DNA from: DAIDKA01 sp963726995
GTDB lineage: Bacteria > Pseudomonadota > Gammaproteobacteria > Steroidobacterales > Steroidobacteraceae
Assembly: GCA_963726995.1 (NCBI GenBank)
Contig: CAVSEP010000004.1
Span: forward strand, 706,048-770,047
DNA: 64,000 nt
Reading direction: 5' to 3'
Shown here in pieces: positions 8,821 to 16,952 of the stretch. Numbering within the stretch: the stretch's first letter is position 1; the number at the start of each line of letters is the position of its first letter. A program made the position numbers and the translations under genes. Under the pieces are notes generated by a model that searched no databases, was not told where the DNA came from, and saw only the letters and a list, made by a program, of their open reading frames with translations.

Positions 8821-8846
8821 GTTGCAGTGCCCGGTTGCAGTGCCCG
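8821..8846. repeat. Perfect tandem 13-bp repeat in the ilvC leader
   Basis: GTTGCAGTGCCCG occurs twice with no gap at 8821-8833 and 8834-8846. It begins a few bases after the likely transcription start and ends 17 bases before the attenuator hairpin. Two identical sites could bind a regulator or form an alternative RNA fold; neither is shown. Confidence 0.85.
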
Positions 8847-8863
8847 TATCACGAACACCAGGA

Positions 8864-8902
8864 CCCCGCACCGGCCCCTAAAGGGCGGGTGCGGGGTTTT
8901 TT
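8864..8902 (+). terminator. ilvC leader: Intrinsic terminator in the ilvC 5' leader, probable attenuator
   Basis: CCCCGCACC (8864-8872) pairs with GGTGCGGGG (8888-8896). Inside is CCCT/AGGG, and the hairpin is followed by six T at 8897-8902. It lies 21 bases before the ilvC start. No plus-strand gene precedes it, as the upstream gene is divergent, so its most likely role is conditional termination of the ilvC-leu transcript. No obvious leader peptide with a run of Leu, Ile or Val codons was found between the promoter and the hairpin, so the signal that controls it is unknown. Confidence 0.8.
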
Positions 8903-8923
8903 ATGCCTGTAGGGAGCGTATCG

Positions 8924-9919
8924 ATGAAGTTGTATTCGCAGAAGGACGTGAACAAGAAGGCGTTGCGCGGTGCGCGCATCGCCGTGCTCGGCTATGGCAG
9001 CCAGGGCCGTGCGCACGCCCTGAACCTCAAGGACAGCGGCTTTGATGTCGTGGCAGGCGTGCGCAAGGGCGGCGCCAGCTGGAAGAAGGCCAAGAAGGAC
9101 GGCCTGGAAGTCGCCGAACCCGCACAGGCCGTCGCCAAGGCCGACCTCATCGCCATGCTGGTGCCGGATCTGGCCCAGGAATCGCTCTATGGCGAAGTGA
9201 TCGGGTCGATCAAGAAAGGCGCCACGCTGCTGTTCGCGCACGGCTTCAACGTGCACTTCAAGCTCATCAAGCCGCGGCGCGACCTGGACGTGGTGCTGAT
9301 CGCGCCCAAGGGCCCCGGTGATCTGGTGCGTCGCCAGTACCAGCAGGGCCGCGGCGTGCCCTGCCTGATCGCAGTCGCCCAGGACGCCACCGGCCATGCC
9401 CATGCGCGCGCCCTCGCCTATGCCCATGGCATCGGCGGCACGCGCGGCGGCGTGCTGGACACCACCTTCGCGGAGGAGACCGAGACGGATCTGTTCGGCG
9501 AGCAGGCCGTGCTGTGCGGCGGCGCCACGGAGCTCGTGGTCAAGGGCTTCGAGACGCTGGTGGAAGCCGGCTACCAGCCGGAGGTGGCCTATTACGAGTG
9601 TCTGCACGAACTGAAGCTCATCGTGGATCTGCTGCACGAGGGCGGCATCACCAAAATGCACCAGTTCATCTCCGATACCGCCAAGTACGGCGACCTGACC
9701 CGCGGTCCGCGCGTGGTCAACGAGCGCACCAAGAACGAGATGCGCAAGATTCTCAAGGAAATCCAGACGGGCAAGTTCGCCCGGCAGTGGATCGCTGAGA
9801 ACAAGTCCGGCCAGAAGGAATATCGCAAGATGCTCAAGGCCGACATGGACCGGCAGATCGAGACGGTGGGCGCGAACCTGCGCGCCAGAATGCCCTGGCT
9901 GAACGACCGCCGCGCGTAA
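8924..9919 (+). CDS. ilvC: Ketol-acid reductoisomerase (NADP+)
   Basis: A 331-residue class I enzyme that isomerises and reduces acetolactate to 2,3-dihydroxy-isovalerate. The N-terminal Rossmann motif GYGSQGRAHALNL (about residues 23-35), the APKGPGDLVR segment and the metal-binding C-terminal knotted domain (FAEETETDLFGEQAVLCGG, CLHELKLIVDLLHEGG) are all present. The ATG at 8924 follows AGGGAG at a 7-base spacing. First gene of ilvC-leuA-leuC-leuD-leuB. In many relatives acetolactate synthase genes sit between ilvC and leuA; they are absent here. Confidence 0.96.
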   Translation: MKLYSQKDVNKKALRGARIAVLGYGSQGRAHALNLKDSGFDVVAGVRKGGASWKKAKKDGLEVAEPAQAVAKADLIAMLVPDLAQESLYGEVIGSIKKGATLLFAHGFNVHFKLIKPRRDLDVVLIAPKGPGDLVRRQYQQGRGVPCLIAVAQDATGHAHARALAYAHGIGGTRGGVLDTTFAEETETDLFGEQAVLCGGATELVVKGFETLVEAGYQPEVAYYECLHELKLIVDLLHEGGITKMHQFISDTAKYGDLTRGPRVVNERTKNEMRKILKEIQTGKFARQWIAENKSGQKEYRKMLKADMDRQIETVGANLRARMPWLNDRRA

Positions 9920-9924
9920 GGTAC

Positions 9925-11379
9925 ATGGCCACAGCTCCGGAACGCGTCATCATATTCGACACCACGCTGCGCGCCGGGGAGCAGGCTCCCGGCTGCAGCA
10001 TGACGCGCCCGGAGAAGCTGCGGGTGGCCCGCGCACTGGCGGAACTCGGGGTGGATGTGATCGAGGCGGGCTGCCCCGGCGCTTCCCGCGCCGACTGGGA
10101 TGCGGTCAACGCCGTGGCCCGGGAGATCGAAGGTCCGGTGATCTGCGCCCTGGCCCGCTGCACGCCCGAGGACATCCGGCTGGCCGCCGAGGCGCTCGCG
10201 CCGGCGCCGCGGCCGCGCCTGCATCTGTCTCTGGGCACCAGTCCCAGCTGCCGGGAAATGGGCGCCCGGCAAAGTCCGGCGCAGGTCGTGCGCGCCGCGG
10301 TGGCCGCGGTAAGCGCGGCGCGGGAACGGTGCGCGGATGTCGAATTCTCGCCCGAAGATGCCTCGCGCACGGAACTGGAGTTCCTGGCTGAAGTGATCGA
10401 ACGGGTAATCGAGGCCGGCGCGAGCACCATCAATATCCCCGACACCTTCGGCTGCGCGGTGCCGGATGAATTCTCGGAACTGTTCCGCTACCTGCGCACC
10501 AATGTGCGCGGCATCGGGCGGGTGAGCCTGTCGGTGCACTGCCACGATGACTTAGGCATGGCGGTGGCCAACAGCCTCACCGCGGTGGTCGCCGGCGCCC
10601 GCCAGATCGAGTGCACCGTCAACGGCATCGGCGAGCGCGCCGGCAACTGCTCGCTCGAGGAAGTGGTCACGGCGCTGAGCACCCGCGCCGCGTTCTTCAA
10701 TCTCGCCACCAATATCCACGCGCCGCGGCTGTATCCGGTGTCACGCCTCGTGTCGAACATCACCGGCGTCCTCATCGCCCGCAACAAGGCGGTGGTGGGC
10801 GAGAACGTGGTGGGCAAGGACAGCAGCCGCCTGGCGCTGCGCGCGCGGCTGCAGGTGCTGGGCTTTACGCTCGAGGAGGCCGAGTTCAACCGCGTCTTCA
10901 GCGAGTTCCAGGCGCTCGCGGCGCGCAAGCGGGAAGTGTTCGATGGCGACATCGAAGCCCTGGTACTGCGGGTCGAGGCCAGCGCCAGCGGACCGTGGCA
11001 CCTGAAGCAGCTGCAGATCACCTCGAGCAGCGGCCCGCAGGGAGCGCAGGCCACGATTGCCTTGAGCCATCGGGACGGGCGCACGGTCGAGCGCACCGCC
11101 CAGGGCGATGGTCCGGTGGATGCGGCCTTCAAGGCCGTCGAGGCCGCCAGCGGCATCTCGGTCACGCTGCGCACGTTCGAAGTGCGCAGCGTGACCGAAG
11201 GCCAGGATGCCCAGGGCGAGGCGGTGGTCCAGGCGCAGTATGGGAACCGCAGTTACCGCGGCGCCAGCGCCAGCACCGACATCGTCGAGGCCGGCACCCG
11301 CGCCCTGCTCGAGGTGATCAACCGCATCGAACTCACCCAGGCCACCACCCAGCCGCGCCCGGCGGCCCTGGTCAACTGA
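9925..11379 (+). CDS. leuA: 2-isopropylmalate synthase homologue (LeuA-like), degenerate
   Basis: A 484-residue member of the LeuA/DRE-TIM family. LeuA condenses 2-ketoisovalerate with acetyl-CoA as the first step of leucine synthesis. The barrel is recognisable (VHCHDDLGMAVANS with the HxH metal ligands, NGIGERAGN), and a LeuA dimer-type C-terminal regulatory domain is present (STDIVEAGTRALLEV). Three departures stand out. The DRE motif reads FDTTLRAGEQAPG, with Ala for the metal-binding Asp. The segment that normally reads as NAFAHESGIHQ is missing: NKAVVGEN runs straight into VVGKDSSRLAL, an in-frame loss of about 35 residues. The ATSP loop also differs (TSPSCREMG). The reading frame is open, so it is probably expressed, but canonical activity is doubtful. 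Confidence 0.8.
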   Translation: MATAPERVIIFDTTLRAGEQAPGCSMTRPEKLRVARALAELGVDVIEAGCPGASRADWDAVNAVAREIEGPVICALARCTPEDIRLAAEALAPAPRPRLHLSLGTSPSCREMGARQSPAQVVRAAVAAVSAARERCADVEFSPEDASRTELEFLAEVIERVIEAGASTINIPDTFGCAVPDEFSELFRYLRTNVRGIGRVSLSVHCHDDLGMAVANSLTAVVAGARQIECTVNGIGERAGNCSLEEVVTALSTRAAFFNLATNIHAPRLYPVSRLVSNITGVLIARNKAVVGENVVGKDSSRLALRARLQVLGFTLEEAEFNRVFSEFQALAARKREVFDGDIEALVLRVEASASGPWHLKQLQITSSSGPQGAQATIALSHRDGRTVERTAQGDGPVDAAFKAVEAASGISVTLRTFEVRSVTEGQDAQGEAVVQAQYGNRSYRGASASTDIVEAGTRALLEVINRIELTQATTQPRPAALVN

Positions 11380-11410
11380 ATTTCCGGACACGTTTTTTTC
11401 AGGATCCATC

Positions 11411-12808
11411 ATGCCGAAAACCATGTTTCAGAAGGTCTGGGAACAGCACGAGGTCGCTCCGGAGACGGTCGACACGCCGGCGGTGCTGTTCATCGATCTG
11501 CACCTGATCCATGAAGTGACCACGCCCCAGGCCTTCGAGGTGCTGCGCCAGCGGGGCCTGTCGGTGCGGCGCAAGGATCTGACGCTGGCCACCATGGATC
11601 ACTCCACCCCGACCCGCACCGAGCAGGTGTTCGGCGGCGTACCCGTGAGCGTCACCGCGGCCGCCAGGCAGGTCCAGCAGCTGGAGCGCAACTGCAGCGA
11701 GGCGGGAATCGAATTGCTGAACATGCGCTCGGACCTGCGCGGCATCGTGCACATCATCGGCCCGGAACTGGGACTGACCCGCCCGGGACGCACCATCGTC
11801 TGCGGCGACAGCCACACCAGCACCCACGGGGCCTTCGGCGCCCTGGCATTCGGCATCGGCACCACCGAAGTCGGCCATGTGTTCGCCACCCAGTGCATCC
11901 TGCAAAGAAAACCCGCGACCTTCGCCATCACGGTGAACCAGAAACTGGCCCCGGGCGTCACCGCCAAGGACCTGGTGCTGGCCATCATCGGTCAGATCGG
12001 CGTCGAGGGCGGCACCGGACATGTGCTGGAGTACCGCGGCGAAGCGGTGCGCGCGCTGAACATGGAAGAGCGCATGACCATGTGCAACATGTCCATCGAG
12101 GCCGGCGCGCGCGCCGGCATGATCGCCCCGGATGAGACCACCTTCAGCTTCCTCGCGGATCGGCCGCGCTCGCCCAGCGGGGCCGCCTGGGAACGCGCGG
12201 TGGAGCGCTGGCGTGCGCTGCCCACGGATGCGGGCGCGAAATTCGATCGCGAGCACACCCTGGATGCGGCGCTGGTGGAACCGATGATCAGCTACGGCAC
12301 GCATCCCGGCATGGTGATTCCCATCAATGGCGCGGTGCCCGACCGCCATGGCGACCCGGTGTTCGACAAGGCCCTCGCCTACATGGGATTTCGCGCCGGA
12401 CAGGCGCTTCGTGACCAGCCGGTCAACGTGGTCTTCATCGGCAGCTGCACCAACGGCCGTCTCGGTGACCTGCGCGGTGCCGCGCAGCTGCTGCGCGGTC
12501 GCAAGATCGCCGGCAACGTCCGCATGCTCGTGGTCCCCGGCTCCCAGCAGGTCAAGGCCGCCGCGGAAGCCGAAGGCCTGGACCGCATCTTCATCGACGC
12601 CGGCGCCGAATGGCGCGAGTCGGGTTGCTCCATGTGCATCGGCATGAACGGCGACACCGTGGCACGCGGGGAATACTCGGTGAGCACCAGCAACCGCAAC
12701 TTCGAGGGCCGCCAAGGGGCCGGCGCCCGCACCCTGCTGGCCAGTCCGCTCACCGCCGCTGCCAGCGCCATCCGCGGCCGTGTCACCGACCCGCGCGAGC
12801 TGCTGTAA
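11411..12808 (+). CDS. leuC: 3-isopropylmalate dehydratase, large subunit
   Basis: A 465-residue aconitase-family subunit that, with LeuD, isomerises 2- to 3-isopropylmalate. It shows DHSTPT, the GDSHTSTHGAFGALAFGIGT signature, and the three 4Fe-4S cysteines in FIGSCTNGR and GCSMCIGMN. Its stop overlaps the leuD start in TAATG, a sign of translational coupling. All expected catalytic features are intact, unlike in the leuA just upstream. Confidence 0.96.
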   Translation: MPKTMFQKVWEQHEVAPETVDTPAVLFIDLHLIHEVTTPQAFEVLRQRGLSVRRKDLTLATMDHSTPTRTEQVFGGVPVSVTAAARQVQQLERNCSEAGIELLNMRSDLRGIVHIIGPELGLTRPGRTIVCGDSHTSTHGAFGALAFGIGTTEVGHVFATQCILQRKPATFAITVNQKLAPGVTAKDLVLAIIGQIGVEGGTGHVLEYRGEAVRALNMEERMTMCNMSIEAGARAGMIAPDETTFSFLADRPRSPSGAAWERAVERWRALPTDAGAKFDREHTLDAALVEPMISYGTHPGMVIPINGAVPDRHGDPVFDKALAYMGFRAGQALRDQPVNVVFIGSCTNGRLGDLRGAAQLLRGRKIAGNVRMLVVPGSQQVKAAAEAEGLDRIFIDAGAEWRESGCSMCIGMNGDTVARGEYSVSTSNRNFEGRQGAGARTLLASPLTAAASAIRGRVTDPRELL

Positions 12809-13389
12809 TGGAAAAGATCACCACCATCCGTTCGCGCACCGCGGTGCTGCCGAACACCAATATCGACACCGACCAGATCATTCCGGCGCGCTTTCTGACC
12901 ACGACCACGCGCTCAGGCCTGGGCCAGCAGCTGTTCGCCGACTGGCGCTATGGGCCGGACGGCACGCCCAAGGCCGACTTTCTGCTGAACCGACCCGAAG
13001 CGGCCGGCTGCCAGATCCTGGTGGCCGGACGCAACTTCGGCTGCGGTTCCTCGCGTGAACATGCGCCCTGGGCGCTGCTGGACTACGGCTTCCGCGCCGT
13101 GATCAGCACCGAGATCGCCGACATCTTCCGCAACAACTCGCTGATGAACGGCCTGCTGCCGGTGGTGGTGGACGAGGGCACCAGCCGCTGGCTGCTCGAG
13201 CATCCCGGCAGCGAGGTGACCATCGACCTGAACGCTGCCAAAGTGCAACTGCCCAACGGCACCAGCGTCGGCTTTCCGATCGATCCCTTCGCGCGGTTCT
13301 GCCTGTTGAACGGCGTCGATGAGCTGGGCTTCCTGCTGCAGCAGCAGGAGCGGATCGCCGCCTACGAAGCGCGCAACCAGGACAACTAG
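12808..13389 (+). CDS. leuD: 3-isopropylmalate dehydratase, small subunit
   Basis: A 193-residue swivelling-domain subunit that pairs with LeuC. The typical start region (PNTNIDTDQIIPARFL) and the substrate-binding GRNFGCGSSREHAPWAL are present. The ATG at 12808 shares its A with the leuC TAA stop. A longer in-frame reading upstream lies wholly inside leuC and is not used. leuB begins three bases after its stop. Confidence 0.96.
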   Translation: MEKITTIRSRTAVLPNTNIDTDQIIPARFLTTTTRSGLGQQLFADWRYGPDGTPKADFLLNRPEAAGCQILVAGRNFGCGSSREHAPWALLDYGFRAVISTEIADIFRNNSLMNGLLPVVVDEGTSRWLLEHPGSEVTIDLNAAKVQLPNGTSVGFPIDPFARFCLLNGVDELGFLLQQQERIAAYEARNQDN

Positions 13390-13392
13390 CCG

Positions 13393-14457
13393 ATGCAGGC
13401 CTCCATCACCATATTGGGCGGCGACGGCATCGGTCCGGAAGTCGTGGCGGAAGGCGTGCGGTGCCTGAATGCCGTGGCGAAACGCTTTCGCCATGAGTTC
13501 AGCTTGAGCCACCAGCCCTTCGGTGGCGCGGCCATCGATCTGACCGGACAGCCCTTGCCGCAGGCGACGCTGGCGTCGTGTCTGGCCAGCGATGCCATCC
13601 TGCTGGGTGCCATCGGTGGTCCCAAGTGGTCCGCACCCGATGCCAGGGTGCGGCCGGAAACCGGCCTGTTGGGCCTGCGCAAGGCGCTGGGGACTTTCGC
13701 CAATCTGCGCCCCGTGACCATCCACCCCGCCCTGCGCTCCATTTCCACGTTGCGGCCCGAAGTGCTGGAGGGCGTCGACCTGCTGTTCGTGCGGGAACTC
13801 ACCGGCGGCATCTACTTCGGTGAGAAGACCCGCACCGCCGATACGGCCACGGACCTGTGCACCTACACCGTGCCCGAGGTCGAGCGGGTGACGCGCGTGG
13901 CCTGCGCTCTGGCGCGCGCCAGGCGCCGCAAGGTGACCTCCATCGACAAGTCCAATGTGCTGGAAACCTCGCGGCTGTGGCGCGAGGTGTGCCAGCGCGT
14001 GGTGCGCGATGAGTTCCCGGACCTCCAGCTGGAACACATGCTGGTCGATGCCGCCGCCATGCACCTGATCCGCCGGCCGCGCGATTTCGACGTGCTGCTG
14101 ACCGAGAACATGTTCGGCGACATCCTCACCGACGAGGCCTCGATGCTGGCCGGATCCTTGGGTTTGCTGCCTTCCGCCTCGCTGGGCGAAGGCACGCGCG
14201 GGCTGTACGAGCCCATTCACGGCTCGGCGCCGGACATTGCCGGCAAGGGCATCGCCAACCCCTACGGCACCATCCTCAGCGTCGCACTGCTGCTGCGGCA
14301 TTCGCTGCGCCTGACCGAGGAGGCCGCGCTGATCGAAGCGGCCGTCTCGCAGGCCATCAGCGCGGGCGCCTGTACGCCTGACATCACCCTGCCCGGCGCG
14401 CGCGCCTGCAGCACCCGCGAAGTCGGCGACCGGGTGGTGGCGATCCTGGAAGATTAG
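13393..14457 (+). CDS. leuB: 3-isopropylmalate dehydrogenase
   Basis: A 354-residue NAD-dependent enzyme that oxidises and decarboxylates 3-isopropylmalate to 2-ketoisocaproate. It has the GDGIGPEVV start, RPETGLLGLRKALGTFANLRP for substrate binding, VRELTGGIYFG, the catalytic Lys in TSIDKSNVLE, and MFGDILTDEASMLAGSLGLLPSASLG. Last gene of the ilvC-leu operon. It ends 9 bases before the convergent metB. Confidence 0.96.
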   Translation: MQASITILGGDGIGPEVVAEGVRCLNAVAKRFRHEFSLSHQPFGGAAIDLTGQPLPQATLASCLASDAILLGAIGGPKWSAPDARVRPETGLLGLRKALGTFANLRPVTIHPALRSISTLRPEVLEGVDLLFVRELTGGIYFGEKTRTADTATDLCTYTVPEVERVTRVACALARARRRKVTSIDKSNVLETSRLWREVCQRVVRDEFPDLQLEHMLVDAAAMHLIRRPRDFDVLLTENMFGDILTDEASMLAGSLGLLPSASLGEGTRGLYEPIHGSAPDIAGKGIANPYGTILSVALLLRHSLRLTEEAALIEAAVSQAISAGACTPDITLPGARACSTREVGDRVVAILED

Positions 14458-14466
14458 CCTGGAAGG

Positions 14467-15636
14467 TTAGCGGCGCGCGCGGCGCGCCCGCTCCAGACCC
14501 GCCGCCAGATCGGCCTGCAGATCATCGTACGCCTCGATCCCCACCGACAGGCGCAGCAGCCCATCGGTAAGCCCCGCGCGCTCACGCGCCGCCGCATCCA
14601 TGGCGGCATGGGTCATGGTGGCCGGATGGGCCACCAGACTCTCCACTCCCCCCAGGCTCTCGGCCAGGGAGAAGTACTGCATCTGCGAGACCAGGGCGCG
14701 CACGGCATCATGGCCGCCGTCGACTTCCAGGGTGACGATGGCGCCGAAGCCCTGTTGCTGCCGGGCAGCGACCTCATGACCGGGATGCTGCGGCAGGCCC
14801 GGGTACCACACGCGCCTGACGCCGGGCTGAGTCTGCAGCCACTGCGCCAGGCGGCCGGCATTGCGGCCGTGGTGCTCCAGCCGCGCGCTCAAGGTCCGCA
14901 GGCCCCGCAAGGTCAGGTAGCTGTCGAATGGCGAGCCCGTCAGCCCCAGGCAGTTCGCCCACCAACCCAACTGCTCGTGCAGTTCCTGGGTGGCCGCGAT
15001 CACCGCTCCGCCCACCACATCGCTGTGGCCGTTCAGATACTTGGTGGTGGAGTGCACGACGATGTCGGCGCCGAGGGCCAGCGGCTGCTGCCACAACGGG
15101 GAGAGGAAGGTGTTGTCCACCACCACCAGCGCACCGGCCGCATGGCCCGCCTGGGCAAAGTGCGCGATATCCGTGATCCGCAGCAACGGATTGCTGGGCG
15201 TTTCGATCCACAGCAGCGCGGTGGGCTGGCCCAACGCCGCGCGCACCGCCGCCTCATCGCCAAAGTCCACGAACTCGCATTTCAGCTCGCCGCGCCGCCG
15301 CCAGGCATCGAACAGCCGATAGGTGCCGCCGTAGCAGTCGTGGGGGGCGACGATGCGTGCACCCGCCGGCAGCAGGTGTCCCACCAGCGTGATGGCCGCC
15401 ATGCCGGTCGCGACTACCGCGGCGCCGTATCCGCCCTCCAGGTCCGCCAGCGCCTTGGCGAGCAGATCCCGGGTGGGATTGCCGCTGCGTGAATAGTCGT
15501 AGGGACGCTTGTCGCCGAAACCGCGGAAGGCGTAGGTCGTGGAAAGATGAATGGGCGGCACCACCGCGCCGGTCACCGCATCGCTCTCCAGGCCGGCGCG
15601 CACCGCCAGGGTCACGGGATTTGGTCGGTCGCTCAT
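14467..15636 (-). CDS. metB: Cystathionine gamma-synthase / trans-sulfuration PLP enzyme
   Basis: A 389-residue Cys/Met-metabolism PLP enzyme. The cofactor lysine lies in HSTTKYLNGHSDVVGG; SRSGNPTR and the ETPSNP segment are typical of the family. It should join an activated homoserine with cysteine (or sulfide) to give cystathionine (or homocysteine). Its start overlaps the metX stop as ATGA, so it is translated with the acyltransferase that supplies its substrate. It could be an O-acylhomoserine sulfhydrylase (MetZ) instead; sequence alone does not settle this. It lies downstream of the SAM riboswitch and is probably under its control. Confidence 0.88.
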   Translation of the reverse strand: MSDRPNPVTLAVRAGLESDAVTGAVVPPIHLSTTYAFRGFGDKRPYDYSRSGNPTRDLLAKALADLEGGYGAAVVATGMAAITLVGHLLPAGARIVAPHDCYGGTYRLFDAWRRRGELKCEFVDFGDEAAVRAALGQPTALLWIETPSNPLLRITDIAHFAQAGHAAGALVVVDNTFLSPLWQQPLALGADIVVHSTTKYLNGHSDVVGGAVIAATQELHEQLGWWANCLGLTGSPFDSYLTLRGLRTLSARLEHHGRNAGRLAQWLQTQPGVRRVWYPGLPQHPGHEVAARQQQGFGAIVTLEVDGGHDAVRALVSQMQYFSLAESLGGVESLVAHPATMTHAAMDAAARERAGLTDGLLRLSVGIEAYDDLQADLAAGLERARRARR

Positions 15637-16679
15637 GCCGCACCTCCCAGTGCAGTGGCGAAGATGCTGCGCAGCTGGTCGGTTTCCTTCAGGAAGGCAT
15701 CGTGGCCGAACACCGAGGAAATCTCATGCAGGCGGCCCTGCTGCAGCCGGGCCACCATGGCGCGGATGTCCGGCAGCGGCACCAGGCGGTCCTCGCGAAT
15801 GCCCACCACCGTGGTCGGCACGAAGATTCGCGCCACATCCACCCGATGCAGGTCGATGGATTCCGACAGGCACAGGAAGGCCTCCGGACAGTACAGTGCC
15901 GCGTAGTCCCGGCCGCGCGCGGCCAGGTACTGTTCCACCGGAAACTGGAAGCGGCCCTCGATGAGTTCGGCGGGCCCGTCAAAGCGCGCCGCGAACTCCT
16001 CGGCGGAGCGGTAGGTGGTCATGGCCAGCGCCCGCGCCAGCTCCATGCCGTGGGCGGGATGACCGGTCTGAATGCCGAAGCGGACCATGCGTCGCTGCGT
16101 CGTGCGCCAGGCGCTGGACATGGGATGGGCGCGATCCGAGGCGCCGATGACCAACAGGCTCGCGACCCGGTCCGGATACCGCTCCGCAAAGGCCAGCCCC
16201 ACCATGCCGCCGTAGGAACCTCCGGCAATGCAGCGCAGGGCGCTGATCCCCAAGGCATCCAGCAGCTGCTCCAGCGCGCGCGCCTGGTCGTAGGTGGAAA
16301 TGCTGGGAAAATCCGTTGAACCCACCGCAGGCCCGGTGGACTGGCCGCTGCCCCCGAGGAAATCGAAACTCAGGATCCGCCAGCGATCGGCGTCCAGGGG
16401 CTTGCCGGGACCTGCGATGTCGGGCCACCAGCTGTCGCGCGGATCCGCCGTCAGGCACACGCGCCGATGCGCCGAAATGCCGCCCAGGGCGCACACCACC
16501 GGCGCTTCCTCCGGCCCGCTCATCCGCCAGGCGATGCGCACATCGGCGAGTTCGCCGTGATGATGCAGCGGCCGACGACCGGGAATCTCGAGAATGCCCT
16601 CGCGTACCGCCGGGGCATGCAGTGTCGTGACGCGCGCCGTGCGCGTGCCTGGGGCAAGGACCTCAACTCTGGCAGTCAT
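15633..16679 (-). CDS. metX: Homoserine O-acyltransferase, MetX family (probably succinyl)
   Basis: A 348-residue alpha/beta-hydrolase-fold enzyme that activates homoserine, the entry step to methionine. It has the nucleophile elbow GGSYGGM, a probable acid in VGIREDRLVPLPD, and a His in SVFGHDAFLKE. MetX proteins of Xanthomonas relatives use succinyl-CoA rather than acetyl-CoA, so succinyltransferase activity is likely but not proven from sequence. I chose the ATG at 16679 (MTARVEVLAPG), which has GGAG about 8 bases upstream; the longer reading runs into the riboswitch leader. The SAM-I riboswitch lies 126 bases upstream, and metB overlaps the stop. Confidence 0.9.
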   Translation of the reverse strand: MTARVEVLAPGTRTARVTTLHAPAVREGILEIPGRRPLHHHGELADVRIAWRMSGPEEAPVVCALGGISAHRRVCLTADPRDSWWPDIAGPGKPLDADRWRILSFDFLGGSGQSTGPAVGSTDFPSISTYDQARALEQLLDALGISALRCIAGGSYGGMVGLAFAERYPDRVASLLVIGASDRAHPMSSAWRTTQRRMVRFGIQTGHPAHGMELARALAMTTYRSAEEFAARFDGPAELIEGRFQFPVEQYLAARGRDYAALYCPEAFLCLSESIDLHRVDVARIFVPTTVVGIREDRLVPLPDIRAMVARLQQGRLHEISSVFGHDAFLKETDQLRSIFATALGGAA

Positions 16680-16804
16680 GATGAACGCTCCGCCGACCAG
16701 GGCTCGAATACAACCGATACCCCTGCGGAACACCCGCTCGCGATGGGCGGGTCAATCGGGTCCTTCCCTGATCGCTGCGCATGCGACCCAGGGCCACTCC
16801 GACC

Positions 16805-16920
16805 ACTCATCTACCGCCCCGCTGTTGCGGGCCGCAGGAGTTGGCACCTTTCCGAACTGGTTAGGTTCGGCGGTTGCCCCGGCGTCGAAGGGCCTTTTCC
16901 CTCAGCCGGTCTCGATGAGT
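16805..16920 (-). ncRNA. SAM-I (S-box) riboswitch upstream of metX
   Basis: Read on the minus strand, the element opens with ACTCAT (16920-16915) and closes with ATGAGT (16810-16805), forming helix P1. Between them are the conserved S-box blocks: a GAGGG...GGCCC segment, CCGGGGCAACC, a P3-like CCGAAC/GTTCGG hairpin, and GGTGCCAACTCCTGC (16848-16834). The order and spacing match SAM-I. S-adenosylmethionine binding would switch off metX-metB. No strong terminator with a T run follows before metX; a CCCGC...GCGGG hairpin lies in the 126-base spacer, so control may act on translation. Confidence 0.93.
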
Positions 16921-16952
16921 AGACGGAGTCTAGGCGGGGCGCCGCGGCAGCG

